Part shown: piece by piece, positions 1 through 12,703 of the stretch
Layout of the letters: the number at the start of each line of letters is the position of its first letter
How positions within the stretch are numbered: the stretch's first letter is position 1
Assembly (NCBI GenBank): GCA_001600095.1
Contig: BCIX01000002.1
Coordinates: forward strand, 1 to 64,000
Length of the DNA: 64,000 bases
Source: Bullera alba
Taxonomy: Eukaryota; Basidiomycota; Tremellomycetes; Tremellales; Bulleraceae
Reading direction: 5' to 3'
Notes under the pieces: generated by a model
Told to the model about the DNA's origin: nothing
What the model saw: the letters and a program-made list of their open reading frames with translations, nothing else
The model's database searches: none
Translations under genes and position numbers: made by a program

Positions 1-977
1 GCACCCAGCCAGGCCTACCCACCACCCGCCCACAGCACATGCACAAGCCATACACAGTCACGGGTCTTCAGCAAGGCAAATTCATCGAAATCCTGGATGA
101 CTGTGGCACGTCTTGCAATCTTGCGTCCGAGACCGCACTCAGGCCGGTGATAGGATCTTCGAGAGCGGGAGGAGGTGGGCGGTGGGTGTGCCGGTGTGGT
201 CTCGCTGAGAGACCCTTGTCATGGACATTGGAAACGGTCATACTGTCTTAGTGAAACCTCAATCCTCACCGATCAAACCAGGAGGCCTAGTGTTCCCTGG
301 AAGACTCCCGATCTGATGTACTCATACAGAGAGATTTCCGAACTGAGTTGATGCTTCTCCGGAGACGAGTCTCCTCCAATGTAAAGAACTCATGGGGCGC
401 TCCACTTACGTTCCAAGTTATCCAGGTGGTGTCCTGGGATCCTGGAGGCTTGCTCACTCGCAATCTGTCCATTCTGCGATGAACAGGCAGTCACCCGCCG
501 TACTGCCTCGCGTCAGCCGTCTCTAGGCCCAGCTGGCCTGTGTCCTGGAGCCTTGTCGTATGTCAACGGCCTCTCGTCTTCCATCCTCGATCTCAAGTGC
601 TAGCCGGTGGTGCTCAATTTCATGTGGATGTTCGAGCGCCGGATGAACCTTGCATTGTCCACTGCCGTCCCATTAGCTTGCTAATTGTTTTCAGCCAAGG
701 GCCGCTGGGCAGATAGGCTGTCATTCGACATGTATGGAGTCGAAGGCGGGGAGTCGGGAAGTCAGTGAATGAAGGTCCATTGTCAGGACTCAGGATAGGT
801 CATCAGATTCATAACAGAGAGCACAACTATTTGGTATCGTATGTACGTATCTGTCTTCGCGAATGCGTTATTCCAAACATTACTTTTATGCCTAGGGTAG
901 TGGCCTCACCCGAACCTATATCACCTGGGCATGATTGGTACGGGCAACATGTCATGAGATGTTGCTCCGAGTCGCGC
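1..977. other. Left-edge intergenic region
   Basis: Lies downstream of the KIN1 stop codon and runs to the window edge. Open frames here are short, lack convincing splice partners and match no protein family I recognise. It probably holds the KIN1 3' UTR and terminator and perhaps regulatory DNA of a gene outside the window. Nothing else can be supported. Confidence 0.6.
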
Positions 978-3900
978 TCATAACCTCATTTCCTTCAAGA
1001 TCGTCTTTGCCAGCATTTGGTATTGCCATCCATCACCAGATATCCTTCTATATTGTATACCGTGCAGGGGGAGCCAAGGCACCTGGGCGTGGATCAGCAT
1101 GAGCCATTTTCAACAGGAACGATATGAAACCGCAGTAAGGCCCGGAACTCACCTTAACGACGTAAATCTCGAACCGCACAATAAGCTTGCTTCCAGCACC
1201 ACCACTCTGCGCGAGAGCCCAAGCATCCACGTCGTCATCTTCAGGTTTGCCTTTGGTAGGCGTCGCAGTAGCACCGTTGGAGTTGGCATTGCCATTTGAA
1301 TGACTATTCCCATTCCCGTTACCGTGACCGTTTCCGTTGAGCTCGGCATTACTGAATGTTCCGCTTGATCCTCCCTGAGTATGTCGGACGGGTGACGGAC
1401 CTCGCGATGTCGAAGACTCCATGCCAGGAATGGAAGGCCTTTTCGTAATGGTCGGCTGACTTTGTAACCCGCTGATGGAAGACCGACTGGGTTGACGTCC
1501 GGTCGGGAGGGAAGTCGTCGCCTCGTCACCGTTCACAACGCTCGATAGATCGATGGACGGGATGTGTACGCACTCGAATCCGCCTTTGATCGGCCGATGC
1601 TTGATGCCGATGCGTTCCAACACCGTGTCGATGTCTCGCATGAGCGTTGCCGCAGGTTTGGACGACGTGGTGGAGACCGAGAACAGACCCTTGAGGTAAA
1701 CCGACTTGACATCTCCACTCAAAGGGGCTCCGACACTCTCTGGCGTGTCAGGCTGCACTGGTAGTGGTTTCTCCCTATGGTTTGCCTCGTCTTCTTCCTG
1801 ATGGCGGCTAAGCGTAGCTTCTGGAGGCGTCGGGGGTTTACTTTGAGATGCCCTCCGGTTCAACGAAGCACGACCCATGGAGCTGGATATGCTTCCTACA
1901 GAGACCCTCCGCTCGTGCTTCTTGTCGGACAGCGTGACACTGCGGCGATGCTCGATAGGCATGGAGGGCGAATGCGAGAAGCCCTCTGGCGCGACTTGTT
2001 GCCGTTGCGAGGACGACGGCCGTGATCCACGACCCATGAAGCCGAACTTTTTGCCGCCGTGGTCTTCATCCCTCTCCAGCGCACTGGGCTGCAATGAGGA
2101 AGATCCATCAACGAAGGTTGATCCTCTCCGGTGAGCAGTTGGTACATCGGCAAGTTGTGACGTCTCCTGGTCTGCTGTGGGGTGCTGCATGACGGGGTTG
2201 GGAATGTCCTCCGCTCGCGTTCGAGCCTGTGGGCGGTAATCTTGAGACGACGAGGATTGAGGGGTATCGTATCCCATAGCATGGGTGGAAGCTGGCGGAG
2301 GTAGATTAGGCAGAGCCATACCGTACCCTGAAGCAATCGGCTGCGTGTCGAGGGAGGCCTGAGACGAGGCGAAATGACCTTTCCCATAGACCCTTTCTCT
2401 CTCCATCTTCTCCCTTGCGAGGAAGTAGATCGAGATCAAAGGATCATACCCGCGCGTAGGATCCAAGGGCTCCTTCTCTCTTGGTGCTGGCTCCTCCGCT
2501 TTCTTCTCCTCTTTGAACAGCTTCTTCTTCAGGTCGAATCCGCTAAATCTCTTCTTCTTCGGCGAGTCGCTGATCTCGCTCAGAGTCATTGAGCTGGTGG
2601 AGGCCGCTGGTGCTCTGCGCTTTTCCCGTCTACTCTCCCAAGCCGCCACAGTCGACTTGTAAGCGTCCGACGATAGGACTGCTTTCAGCTCTTCGTGAAT
2701 CTGTTGCGGTGTGCCGAAAGTGAAGCCTCCCATGGCGTTGACCACATCCCAATCCAGCTCTTCCGAACGCAGTGGTTCTCGGTGAATGAGATGTGATTCC
2801 GCAATCGTGTCGTAACCCTTGTTCATGAAAGGATGAGCCATGACTTCGGTCAATGTCGCTCGATCCGTTGGGTTGGTGACGAGCATTCGGGCTAGAAGGG
2901 ATTTACACTCGTTGCTGAGCCAAGCGGGGTACTCGACCAATCCCCGTTTGATCTTTGCGTGGAGTGCGGGCATGGACTGATCGTCGAAGGGAACTTTGCC
3001 GCAAACGAGGACGTAAAGGACGATCCCGAAAGACCAGACGTCGACTTCTGGGCCAGTGTAGACCTTGGCGTTGAGCAGTTCTGGCGCAGCAAAGTAGAGT
3101 GATCCACAGAAGGTGGAAAGATGTCGATCGGGAGCATACAGGTTGGAAAGGCCAAAGTCGATAATCTTGATGTTCCCGCTCTTCGAGATAAGGATGTTCT
3201 CGATCTTCAGATCTCGATGGACTATCGAGTTCTTGTGACAGTAATCCAAAGCCGATCCTATCTGTCGAGCAAACTTCCGCGCTGCCCGCTCTCTGAGTCG
3301 ACCATGCGAGATGATGTAGTCCAGCATCTGTCCTCCGTCGATACACTCAAAGACCATGTAGTGGTGATTTGTGTGACTAATGAATTCTCGCATGCCGCAG
3401 ACGTACGGATGGTGGAGCAGTAGTGATATGGCGGCTTCACGAACGGTCCGGATCTCCTTCGACTCGTCCTTCTGCCGTTGTTTCTCTGCTTCCTCTGCGC
3501 TGGCCGGAGGATCCTTGCGATGGGAGTCGGTGTAACGAGGGATGATCTTGACCGCACACTGAAATATGGTCAGAACAGGACAGAAAGCTTCACGAAGACG
3601 CAGACATACCCTCTCCTTGGTTATGACATTGGTAGCGAGTTTGACTTTGCCCATGCTACCCGCTCCCAGTGTCTTCTGCAACTGCCAGTCCCCCACCATC
3701 CTCATCCTAGCCCTTTCCTTTGCTCCATTTCTCGAACTACTACTGGCGCCGTTGGCAGCAGCGGACTGCGATGTCCTAACACTCCTTCCTACAACAGCCG
3801 AAGCTTCTTCTCGGATTGTTGGCTCATGGGGGAGGGCCGAAGGGAACGAGCTCATGCCAGTCGGTGTTGGTGGATTCGCGTGTGATGAACCCACAGAGGA

Positions 3901-4231
3901 TGGGCCGAAAGTCGATGGATCTGTCGTTGACTGCTGCAGGGAAGAAGATCGGTGCACATGTGGCTCTGTCGCTGATCGATGGGGAGATCGAGAGGGCGTC
4001 CGACTACAGTTGCGCGATAAGGTCAATTGGAGTCCATGTCGCAGTCATTTTGGCGTCTTCTGCCCATGTCCCACGAATCTCGACTCACCTCCTTCTGCCG
4101 TGCTTGTCTATGACAAAGTCCCACTCTGCTCCAGTCTCCACAGTACCCCCGTATGAGGGAGTAGCCATGCCACTGGATGGGAAGTCCTGAGCCGCTTTCA
4201 GGTGCGAAGGCGGAGGATTGAACGAGGTCAT
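978..4231 (-). CDS. KIN1: KIN1/KIN2-type Ser/Thr protein kinase with KA1 domain
   Basis: Exons 978-1082, 1153-3558, 3610-4003 and 4089-4231 (minus) give a 1015-residue protein. The kinase domain starts near residue 120. The ATP-binding lysine is in AVKII (about 183), the catalytic loop is HRDLKIEN (Asp about 295), and DFG is at about 313. The activation segment FCGSLYFAAPELLNAKVY is the hallmark of Kin1/Kin2, the fungal MARK/PAR-1 relatives that act at the plasma membrane in polarity and exocytosis. The last exon completes a KA1 membrane-binding domain ending in a WQYQMLAK motif; without it the frame runs into intron sequence. The middle is long and Ser/Pro-rich. The start is the ATG at 4231, which opens a conserved-looking N-terminus (EWDFVIDKHGRR) before the first intron. 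The 51-nt intron at 3559-3609 lies just before the ATP lysine and is free of in-frame stops. Confidence 0.93.
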
Positions 4232-4917
4232 CGTGGCGGAGTTGGGAGTCTCGCAGAGCAAGACGGCCGGACACCCTTGTGCGGCAGCGCAGGACTTGGT
4301 CGGAGTCTACAGTCGGATTGTTGATCGATGAATGCGCAGTGAGCTATTAATGGTCGATATCGATGATATGCAGCCGAGGCGTAGGTCCAGGAACTCGTAA
4401 AGCGGAAGTGACCGAAGAGGCGCGTTTATTACGTGCGTCGCCCTCGCAGCCGTAGATCTCCAGGTAGTACGCGGAGGCTCGAATGTGATCGGAGATTAAG
4501 GGGATGGGCTGATGAGCTGCGTAGTAGTGACAAGCAACGTGATGATCATGATGAACATTGTCTATCCTCTGATCACAGCAGCTGCCCACCACCATGTACG
4601 TCGTTGTCGACGCCTCTGATAGCCGGCCCAGATCTATCAGACGCCCATCTTCGGCATTATCTCGGCAATATCACGTGAGATCTCGGATGTGGCAAACCTT
4701 AGCAGTAGTTATCGAGATTCAAATCCTGTGGGGTGAGGCTCTCAAAGACGGAGACCTGATATAAGCATCGGCGCTCAGCCTGTTCTCGCCAGCACGCAAG
4801 CCATGACTCAAGACAATGCATGAACGAACTTGACGGTTCCGGAGTAACGGAGGACTCCTACCCTAACAGCTACAAATTGGACCACGATTCGGTGACCGTC
4901 CCTACTCACTGTGCATC
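4232..4917. other. KIN1 promoter / KNR4 3' flank
   Basis: Both neighbours are on the minus strand, so this stretch holds the KNR4 3' UTR and the KIN1 promoter. A CACGTG E-box core lies at 4672-4677. No coding frame with family support was found. Confidence 0.5.
4672..4677. promoter_or_regulatory. CACGTG E-box-like palindrome
   Basis: A perfect CACGTG hexamer about 440 bp upstream of the KIN1 ATG. In fungi this core can be bound by bHLH factors such as Cbf1 or Pho4 relatives. A 6-mer can occur by chance, so function is inference. Confidence 0.25.
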
Positions 4918-7423
4918 CTAAGGTACGGGCTTGTGCTCCGTGTCCAAGCTGATGTCCTCCATCTCACCTTCCAAACCACTCAGATCTGCGCGCCCGCGCA
5001 CTCCATAACCGTCAGGATTCACCAACCGGATGCTCGGTGTGGAGCTTTCTCTGGACATCGGTGGCGCTCGAGGATTGTCCTGGCTGTCGCGCAACGAGTT
5101 GCCAGTGATGGTGGTGGGCGATTGAACAGTGCTACCCAGGATTCCGTGATAGGTCGAATCGCCGACGGGATAGCCGAGGCCAACGACACCGTGCTCACCA
5201 AATGCGGTAGGCGAAGAACTTCGTGAGGGAATTGACCGAGCATCTAGAAGACCGTCCTGACTGTCCACCGACACCACGCTCGACTCTCGTTCACCTCGGG
5301 ACAGAGGTTTTCTGGTTCTCAATACCTCGCGATCTCGGTCTTCGTCGGCAGCACCAGATCGGCTTTTGGACCCGTCCACCGGGCTAGCGATAGGAGGAGG
5401 TCGACGAAGAGCATTCGTTGCCGCAACGACAGAAGCAGGTACTGGATTTGAATCGCCTCGCGTGGGTCGAGGTGTCGAGTCGGGAATTTCGAAAGAAGCT
5501 TCACGTGACAATGGCGAAGGGGTTCGAGTTGGGATAAGCTGATTCGACACTCTTCGTTCTCCCATAGCCATCATGTACTTCTCCTCTTCCCTAGCTCGTT
5601 CCATATCCTCCCGAGATGGGCGGGGTGAGCCTATCCTCTCTCCTTGACCACCTTCCAGATCTATGTCCACCATTTCCGAATCTCCATTCACAACTCCACC
5701 CATTCCCGACCTGTATTTCCTCGATTGGTTGCCGGTGTCGATGTTCATGATCCAACCACCTCGAAGACCACTCGCTTCGGCTTCGGCAATAGCAGTCGTA
5801 GCCTGCACGTCGGCCCGAGTTGGCAGGTCCAAGGAAGTAGGCGCTGGAGGAGCAGGCTTGGTACGTCTGTGAGACGGTGCGGAGAGTAGACCATTGCCAA
5901 TGTCCTTTTCCACATTGCCTCCAGTACGCAGAGGATGGTCGGACAGGTTGGATAGAGGAGTTATGATCCGGACTGGAACTTTACTACGTAGTCGGGATGT
6001 GCGGGATGATGGGTGATCAGGCGAGGAAGGGGGAAGCAAAACATCGGAGTCCGCAGGCGTGGGTGTGGGTGGCGCTTGAGGTATGTGGGGAGATCCGAGG
6101 ACTACACAGTGGTGATAAGGTACCGAGCTAGATCGTTACCGGTTGATTGACTCACCTGGTATTTCGACTTGCGCCGAGCTTTCGCCCGTTCGCATTCCAA
6201 CGTTCTCCGTTGGACTCTCTCTGTCTTTGAGACCGGCCAAGCGTCTCGCTTCGGCCAAACCCCTCTCGATATCGTCAACATCCAAGCCCAAGCCTAGCTC
6301 CTCCCATCGCCGCACACTTTTGTCCCACCAAGCCTCCAGAACTCCCCAGCCCTTGTATTCCCCGGCCAATTTGAGTCCCTTCCCAGTCTCTCCATACACC
6401 GCTCCACCGTTGTAAGAGCTGTATCCCGCTTCTTCCTCCTCGTCGGACGATGACGATCGATCGGCTTCCCATCCATCTCCGCTTTCCAGATCATCGACAA
6501 ATCCAGCTAACCATTTGCCCCAACCTCCTTCCCCATCCCCTCTCCACTGGACACACTTCCGGTCAAAGTCGCGACCAAACACTATCACCTGTCCCCACTG
6601 TCCACCTGGTCCAGGGTCCAGATCGACACCGACGTAGTTGCCGGATCTATCTGTGATCAATGGGATCCAGCCTCTACACGCATATAGTTGCTTGATCCAT
6701 GCTGGAGGGACACTGGCCATGGTCGCGAGGACAGCTGGATTCTTGCCCGCTTCAGGGTCGTGTTCGGCGTGTCTCCAAAAGGCCCATTCTCGCATGACGT
6801 CCTCCAGTGGCATCCAATGTAGGCCGAAGAACAGACCACTGCAGCCAGAGTCGAGATCCTGACCATCTGCTATCCTGAATGACTCGCGAACGGCATCCGG
6901 GAGTTGACATCCTAATTCCCGTTCGAAAGAGGCCAGAAGGGTTCCATCTGCGGGCGGGTTGAGGGTTTCCAACAGTTCCGGAAACGTGTTGGCTAGATTC
7001 TTCCGCAAACGATGGAAAGTGTTGCTGAGCGGGGGATGGACACCATTTGATGGATGACTGGTCATAGGTTGGTCAACAAGGAATTCGACTGAACATCGCC
7101 TGTCAACTCACTAGCTATTTGACGCTTGGAGGTTGTAGCTGTCCCTCCTGCTGGGGCCCGGAGATGACGACACGCTATCGGTCTGGAAAGCATGATGGAT
7201 GAGCTACAACCAAACTTCTCATGGCATCCCTGCTTGAGCCAACACTTACTGGGTCATTCATGTGACCGCCAAGGCCCTGCGAGTTGTATCTTGCGGTGGT
7301 CGGTAGACTGAAAGCATCGAAAGTGCTGTTGATCGCAGATCTCCTGTTATTAGAGGATGATGAAGCATTGTCGTTCGGCTGTGCCCCCGAGAAGAAGGAT
7401 GTGATCGTCTGGAAGAGAGGCAT
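4918..7423 (-). CDS. KNR4: Knr4/Smi1 cell-wall signalling protein
   Basis: Exons 4918-6101, 6156-7057, 7112-7182 and 7250-7423 (minus) give 776 residues in frame. The N-terminus (FFSGAQPNDN, then a Ser/Asn-rich linker) has the look of fungal Knr4. It is followed by the SMI1/KNR4 fold: a leader helix, ELGCQLPDAVRESFRIADGQ, GLFFGLHWMPLEDVMREWAFW, and WIPLITDRSGNYVGVDLDPG. The last exon is a long disordered tail rich in Ser, Pro and charged residues, as usual for the family. In yeast Knr4 is a hub that couples the Slt2 cell-integrity MAP kinase pathway and calcineurin to cell-wall synthesis. The ATG at 7423 is the first start in frame with the family N-terminus. No odd features beyond the length of the tail. 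Confidence 0.9.
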
Positions 7424-10076
7424 GGTGTGTACGAGGTGAGAATGGCCAAGGAGATGCGCAGCAGTGTTGCGATGCTGGTCGCAATATATGCGTTAGATAG
7501 CCATCGCTGAGATTCGCCGTCGGGACTCACTCAGAGCAATGGCCCTGTCCTGTTATAATGATACAGGTCAAGCGGGGTCGGCGGGCAACAGTGGGAACTG
7601 GGTGGATCTGCGGGTCCCTTTACTTTCGCCTGAACATGGCCCTACGAGGTCCTTTCTGTCGTGACGGTCCTGTCGGTTGGAGGACGGCTGACCCAAGGAG
7701 GGAAGAATATGTAGCGGGAGGCCTTGTTTGAATGCAAGCTCGCGCTTCCTGACCCTCACAAAACGAACCAAGTAGAGGTGAGCGAGGTATGCACCTGGCT
7801 GGATAGCAAGCAAGCAGGTGATGGGTCGCTGCGCCATCCCAGACGCGCGAAGCAGTTCAACGCATAAATTTAATTGATCCCCACATCAAGGTGACCCGGG
7901 TTTGACGTCACTTCCATTGCGCGCGACGCCATAACTACAGTATTCTATCGTTGCGACTCAGTTGCATCCACGGTCGCTAAGTGCTTGACTGACTCGTGGA
8001 CCATTGCTAATATCGCTCATCCAGGTTGCGCAATGGCAAATATCGGGAGATTTTGGCAGTTCAAGGTTTCTTCAAGGACAACCCAATGGCGTCCTGCGCC
8101 GCACGCAGTGAGGGCTGCAACATTCCGGCCTACGCCTTTGGAGCCAATCGGCATGTACAGGTGGACGCGTATCACTGTGGAGGTCGAGCAGTCGGTAGGC
8201 TGGAAGCGATGACCTCTGGCAAGCGAGGGGACTGTCTTGCGATTTGTCGGTTACAGCTAGCAGTGTGCTTGCTGAAAGGTGGAACACTTCCAAGCGGATC
8301 TTGTTGGAAAGCCGCACTTGAAGTAACCTGACCTGGCGCCAGAAACCAAGGACGTCCTCCAACCGTTGGGAGTCTGAGACCGCTGAGTACTGCTTCGGCT
8401 GGTCCGTAGTCTATCTGAAATCGTTCTAGGTCCATCTTGATCTTGAAAGAGACCCATCGGCTTGCCAATATCCTCTCGTATCTTCGTATGCGACCATGTA
8501 TTAATGTGGGTCGTTGTTCTCTGGCGCACTAGAGTCTTGATCGGAGAGATTCTTGTAGCCGGACAGATATGCTCGCCTGGACCTGCCTACACGCCCGAAA
8601 GCCCGAAGCTTGAAACCAATCTCCAAATGTGCTAATCGCGATCTACTAGAAGACCCCCGGGAACCGACCGGAGGCGTCCGGCTCACTGCACATGTGATCA
8701 CCAAGGATCAGAGTGCTGCCCAGTGCTGCGACCCAGACTCCCAGACTGGCAGGCCTGTTGTTCTCGTCAATCTCGGACATCGGAAGCTCGCGTCAAACGA
8801 TACCCGGGTCTGCGCGCTGCGACCACCTGTTCTCACGCGGGCGAAAGGTTGTGAATCTAAAGACTGATCCTCAACTTCCGGGATTGGCTGTGCTGCTGTA
8901 TTTAGCTCTGATGTCAGCTTTCTGGCATGTCTGGACGAAGTGCTGAAGTCCTACATAGACTCTCCTGAACCCGCCATTGAACTGATGACAGGAAGCAGCT
9001 AGCAGCTCAGTTCCGCTGATTGCGGAGGTGCAACGCAAAGAAAGTTGCAGAATCAGAGCCCGACAGAGGCCGACTCAGGATCAAACAGCTAGGCACGGAC
9101 AGGCACTGATCCGGAACAACTCTCCCAATTTTACGGGTGGCAAATGAAGGGACCGAGAAACTAGAAGCTCCGGGACCGAGATCTGTGCTTTCCCGCTCTC
9201 CAGAGTGGGAGGCTCACAGAGCCGCTGCAGGCCGCTGCTGTATGCTCTCCACCTTAACTTTCACGTTTTCGCAGTGCCGGCAATTGAATTGGATGTCCCG
9301 CATTGCGGCAGGGGGAGTGCGACGAGGTGACTATCGACCTGACTCAGCTATAGCCCACCCAGCTCTGCCAGACTCTGACCAGCTCCACAGGAGGCTAGGA
9401 GCGAGATGCATGCTGTGCCGAAGGAGCTGCGAAGGAGCCGCTCGCGTAGCTTGCACCTGCTAACATTGCAGGGCGGCTTTTTAGCGCAAACCCGGGCGAA
9501 CCCGCTACAAATCATAGGCTGCTATCGACTGGCAATCGATGAAGGCTGATGAAGGAGGAGGACAGGGGGGAACAGGGGGACACGCTAGGACACGCTGAGT
9601 TACGGAGAGTCACGGTACTCCTAGGTACTGCTTAATTTTATTAGCTCAGGATCTCTCAGGACCGAGAACTACCGAGAAGGTGATCGAGAATGCGACCAGG
9701 GTCATGAATTACGTTGCTTCAGATGGTCTCGGATACTGATTTTACCACACCTTACCACACACCACCGAGGCCGCGAGCGACATTGCAAAGCTGGCCAGAC
9801 CCGACATCGGTGACCAAGTCATCGTTCCAAAACGCTTCTCCTTATCGACCTCACGCAGACTTTGTCCCCCAACATCGTGGAACGTGGACATCTATATACC
9901 AGGTCGGACCAACTACCCCTGTCCTGAAATTGGGATACCACGATCCAGAACCAGTCTCTCCACAGCCAAGACAGGAGTTCTCATCTCTGTGGCGCATACA
10001 GAAAACCATAAACGCCAGCTCCATCAACGACATCCCCGCCTTGACATTCTACATCCTGAATCGCTCAATCACCGCC
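7424..10076. other. 2.65-kb region without a supported gene (divergent promoters)
   Basis: Lies between KNR4 (-) and the PRXL2-like gene (+). Open frames on both strands are short and lack recognisable domains or matching splice sites. Near 9578-9598 the string ggacacgct is repeated, and a TATA-like tatata lies near 9892. The frame from 9723 is open into the downstream CDS. I saw no transposase, tRNA or rRNA signature. Confidence 0.5.
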
Positions 10077-12263
10077 ATGAGCACCCAAAACGTTTCCCAG
10101 ACGAGGGAGTCGTATTCCCCAACAATGGGCATCACAGACATACCCAGTCGGAGCACTTCACTGTCCAAAAAAAGGAAACCAGTACCAGGGTTGCTACTAC
10201 CCATGCCGACTTCGACACTTCCTCCTTCCCACCCATTCGCCCGTACTACCAATGGCGATGGCGGCGCCGACTCACCAATGTCACCCACGCTCGCCAGTAT
10301 CGAGCAAGATCTGTTCTTCTCCCCCGTGAACAAGGCGAGTCCAGGCCGTGGTGGTCCGGTCCCGCCGAGGAGGGAAGTAGCAAAGGTCGGATCTCCGGCC
10401 AGCTCGATCCGATCAGCCAGCAATGAGAAAGAGCTGGCTCTGAAGCAAAGAGAGGAGGAATTGAGACTCAAAGAGGCGGCACTTAGGGAAAGGGAGGAAA
10501 GGTTGGCCAGATTGGAAGCGGCTTCAGCTCCCATGTCCACGATGTCCACGACGTCCGACTTGGAGGAAAGGCTGGCGCGACTAGAGGCAGCGCTTTCTCG
10601 AGCGACAATCAACGGACACCAGACTCCCGCACAGCTATCGCCTGCCATCACGCAAGGTACCTCGGTGACAGCCGTATCTCTTCCTCCGATCAAGCAAAGA
10701 TCGCCTCTAAGGCCCATCAGCGCCAAATTCGAGCCAGCCCCTGAGGTGCCTCAGCTTGAACGCCCCCTACCTCAACTCCCAGACACGTCCATGGCGTCAC
10801 TGCCCCGGGTATCATCATCGGACTCGATCCGCCTGAGAACTCCCACTACACCGTATTACAGCCAGTTCCAGGGCCACGATGCTGTACCCATGGGTAAAGA
10901 GGGTTCCGGCGAGAGCAGTGGAACTCATGAACGGTGGAACAGCCACGCAGCCCCCAGACCTCCCGCTTCGGTCGTATCCGACACATCCAAGACGTCAAAG
11001 AGGTACAAGGAAGCCTTTTCAGTCGACGGCCTACCTCCACGGGACAATCTGCTCGAAGCCGCTACTTGTTTCGTCAAAGATGAGGACGGAAACTCGGTAT
11101 GCTTTGGAGACTTCTTCCCCAAGAATGCAGCAGAGCTCGACACCGCTTCGACCACTGGCAGCGTCTCAACCCATTCCCCTACGATACGTAAAACCGTTGT
11201 CTTCTTCCTGCGAAACATGTTCTGCGGTCAGTGTGCAGACTACAGCGTAGCCTCATTGGCTATACTCGACCCAAAGGCGATCGAAGCGGCTGGAATCCGG
11301 ATCATCGTCATGGGTCCCGGCGGATACGAGTACCTCAAGAAGTACCGAGAGATCTACAAATGCCCCTTCCCAATGTACTCTGACAACAAGCGGAATGTGT
11401 ACAAGCTGCTAGGGTGAGAAAGCCCATCGTTTAAGTAGCTACACTACTGACGTCTTGTCCCAGTATGACCAAGTACACCAACGACTTCGGCCCTATGCGG
11501 GATAGAGCAGAGTATCACCAGTCCGGGGTACCGATGCAGCTGGTCAGGGGTATCGGGGTGAGTCGCTTTCAATTGTATTTCGCATTGGTATGATGTTGAC
11601 AACCTCCGCTTGGCTCTGTAGAATGCCCTAATCCACTTCCCGCTCTCCAAGCCCGGTAAAATCACCCAGCTGGGCGGAGAGTTCATCTTGGAGGGCGGTG
11701 TCACTTGTTCATTCGCACACAGAATGACAAACACATCGAGTAGGTCATCGGTGTCGCCCAAGGGCCAAGGAAGTTTAGATGCTGACGTCGGTAATCCCCA
11801 GATCACATGGAAGCGCCAGTGGTATTGCGCTTAGCTGGTGTCCCTCATCCGACTATCGCTGAGATGAAGGCTTTCGAGATTCAGGAATCGCAGAAAGCGG
11901 AATTGGAGAAGCTCGAGGCGGAAACGCTTGACTGGCGAGAGGAGAGAAGAGCAGAGCTGGAGAGGTGAGCTTGATGGCGGTGTCGGGTACTTCCAAACAA
12001 GCTAAAGCGATAGCTTTAGGATACGACGCCGAAAGGCAGAACGAAGAGGACAGGTCTATGTTCCTGCTGCTGTTCATCCATCAGCCGTCGATCTGAGTGC
12101 GTACCTCTCTGAATCGCCGCGCACCGCGAACGTGGAAAAGGTCGATCCAGTCGAGGGGTCGCAGACACCGGAGCTCGTGCACGAGCAAGAGGGCTTGGGA
12201 TCGGCATACGCCACTCCGGAGGCGAGGTATTCCAGGAGCTCCCGCACGTCAGTCTCCACCTGA
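10077..12263 (+). CDS. PRXL2/AAED1-like thioredoxin-fold protein with long disordered N-terminus
   Basis: Exons 10077-11413, 11464-11557, 11622-11739, 11802-11964 and 12020-12263 give 651 residues. Residues 1-320 are low-complexity and Pro/Ser-rich, with a short charged coiled coil (KQREEELRLKEAALREREER) near 120-155. The thioredoxin-like AhpC/TSA domain follows, with VVFFLRNMFCGQCADYSVAS carrying a CxxC pair, then GPGGYEYLKKYREIYKCPFP, GPMRDRAEYHQSGVPMQLVRG and an LGGEFILEGG motif. These match the PRXL2C/AAED1 group of peroxiredoxin-like proteins, whose reaction is poorly defined. A second coiled coil (KAELEKLEAETLDWREERRA) lies near the end. I chose ATG 10077 for its good context (caccgccATGA). 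An in-frame ATG at 9723 would add 118 residues and cannot be excluded. Confidence 0.8.
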
Positions 12264-12703
12264 TCGGGTGGTACATGGCCAACGCGGTGTCGAGAAGCGA
12301 GACAGGCGAGGAGGGATGTAAATGGCGCTTCAGCCGAGAAGGGTTGAAAAATCAGGGGATCTGTTGTCAATTTTGGGAATCAGTTGTGGGAGACTGGGAG
12401 GAGCGTATCGGTGGCTCGAGGCAGCAAATCTTGTTGTATGTAAAGCACATTCGAGCCGACTTGAGTCCCCACTTAACAGGAGCAGATCGCGATTCGCTAC
12501 ATGTGAAAGTGACTGACATCACCCAGTGGACGGGAGGAGCTGACGACCGACCGGAAGGACCGGGACGATGGATCGAAGGGCAGTCACAGCTCACGACTAC
12601 CAAAGCTACATGCGCACATCATGTCTGAGATCACGACAGATGATTTTGTGTCTTGTACGCGTACATACTGGTGTCCATTTTCACAACTGAGCCTTTCGAC
12701 CCT
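12264..12703. other. Convergent 3' intergenic region
   Basis: Between the stop codons of the PRXL2-like gene (+) and the alpha-amylase (-). It should carry both 3' UTRs. No coding, repeat or RNA signal was seen. Confidence 0.5.

Noticed and set aside
8026..8331. 101-residue plus-strand frame in the 7.4-10 kb gap
   Set aside because: Overlaps other frames of similar length on both strands and has no family support; could be chance.
9714..10076. Start of the PRXL2-like gene at 9714
   Set aside because: That codon is TTG; the first ATG in frame is 9723 and the best context is at 10077.
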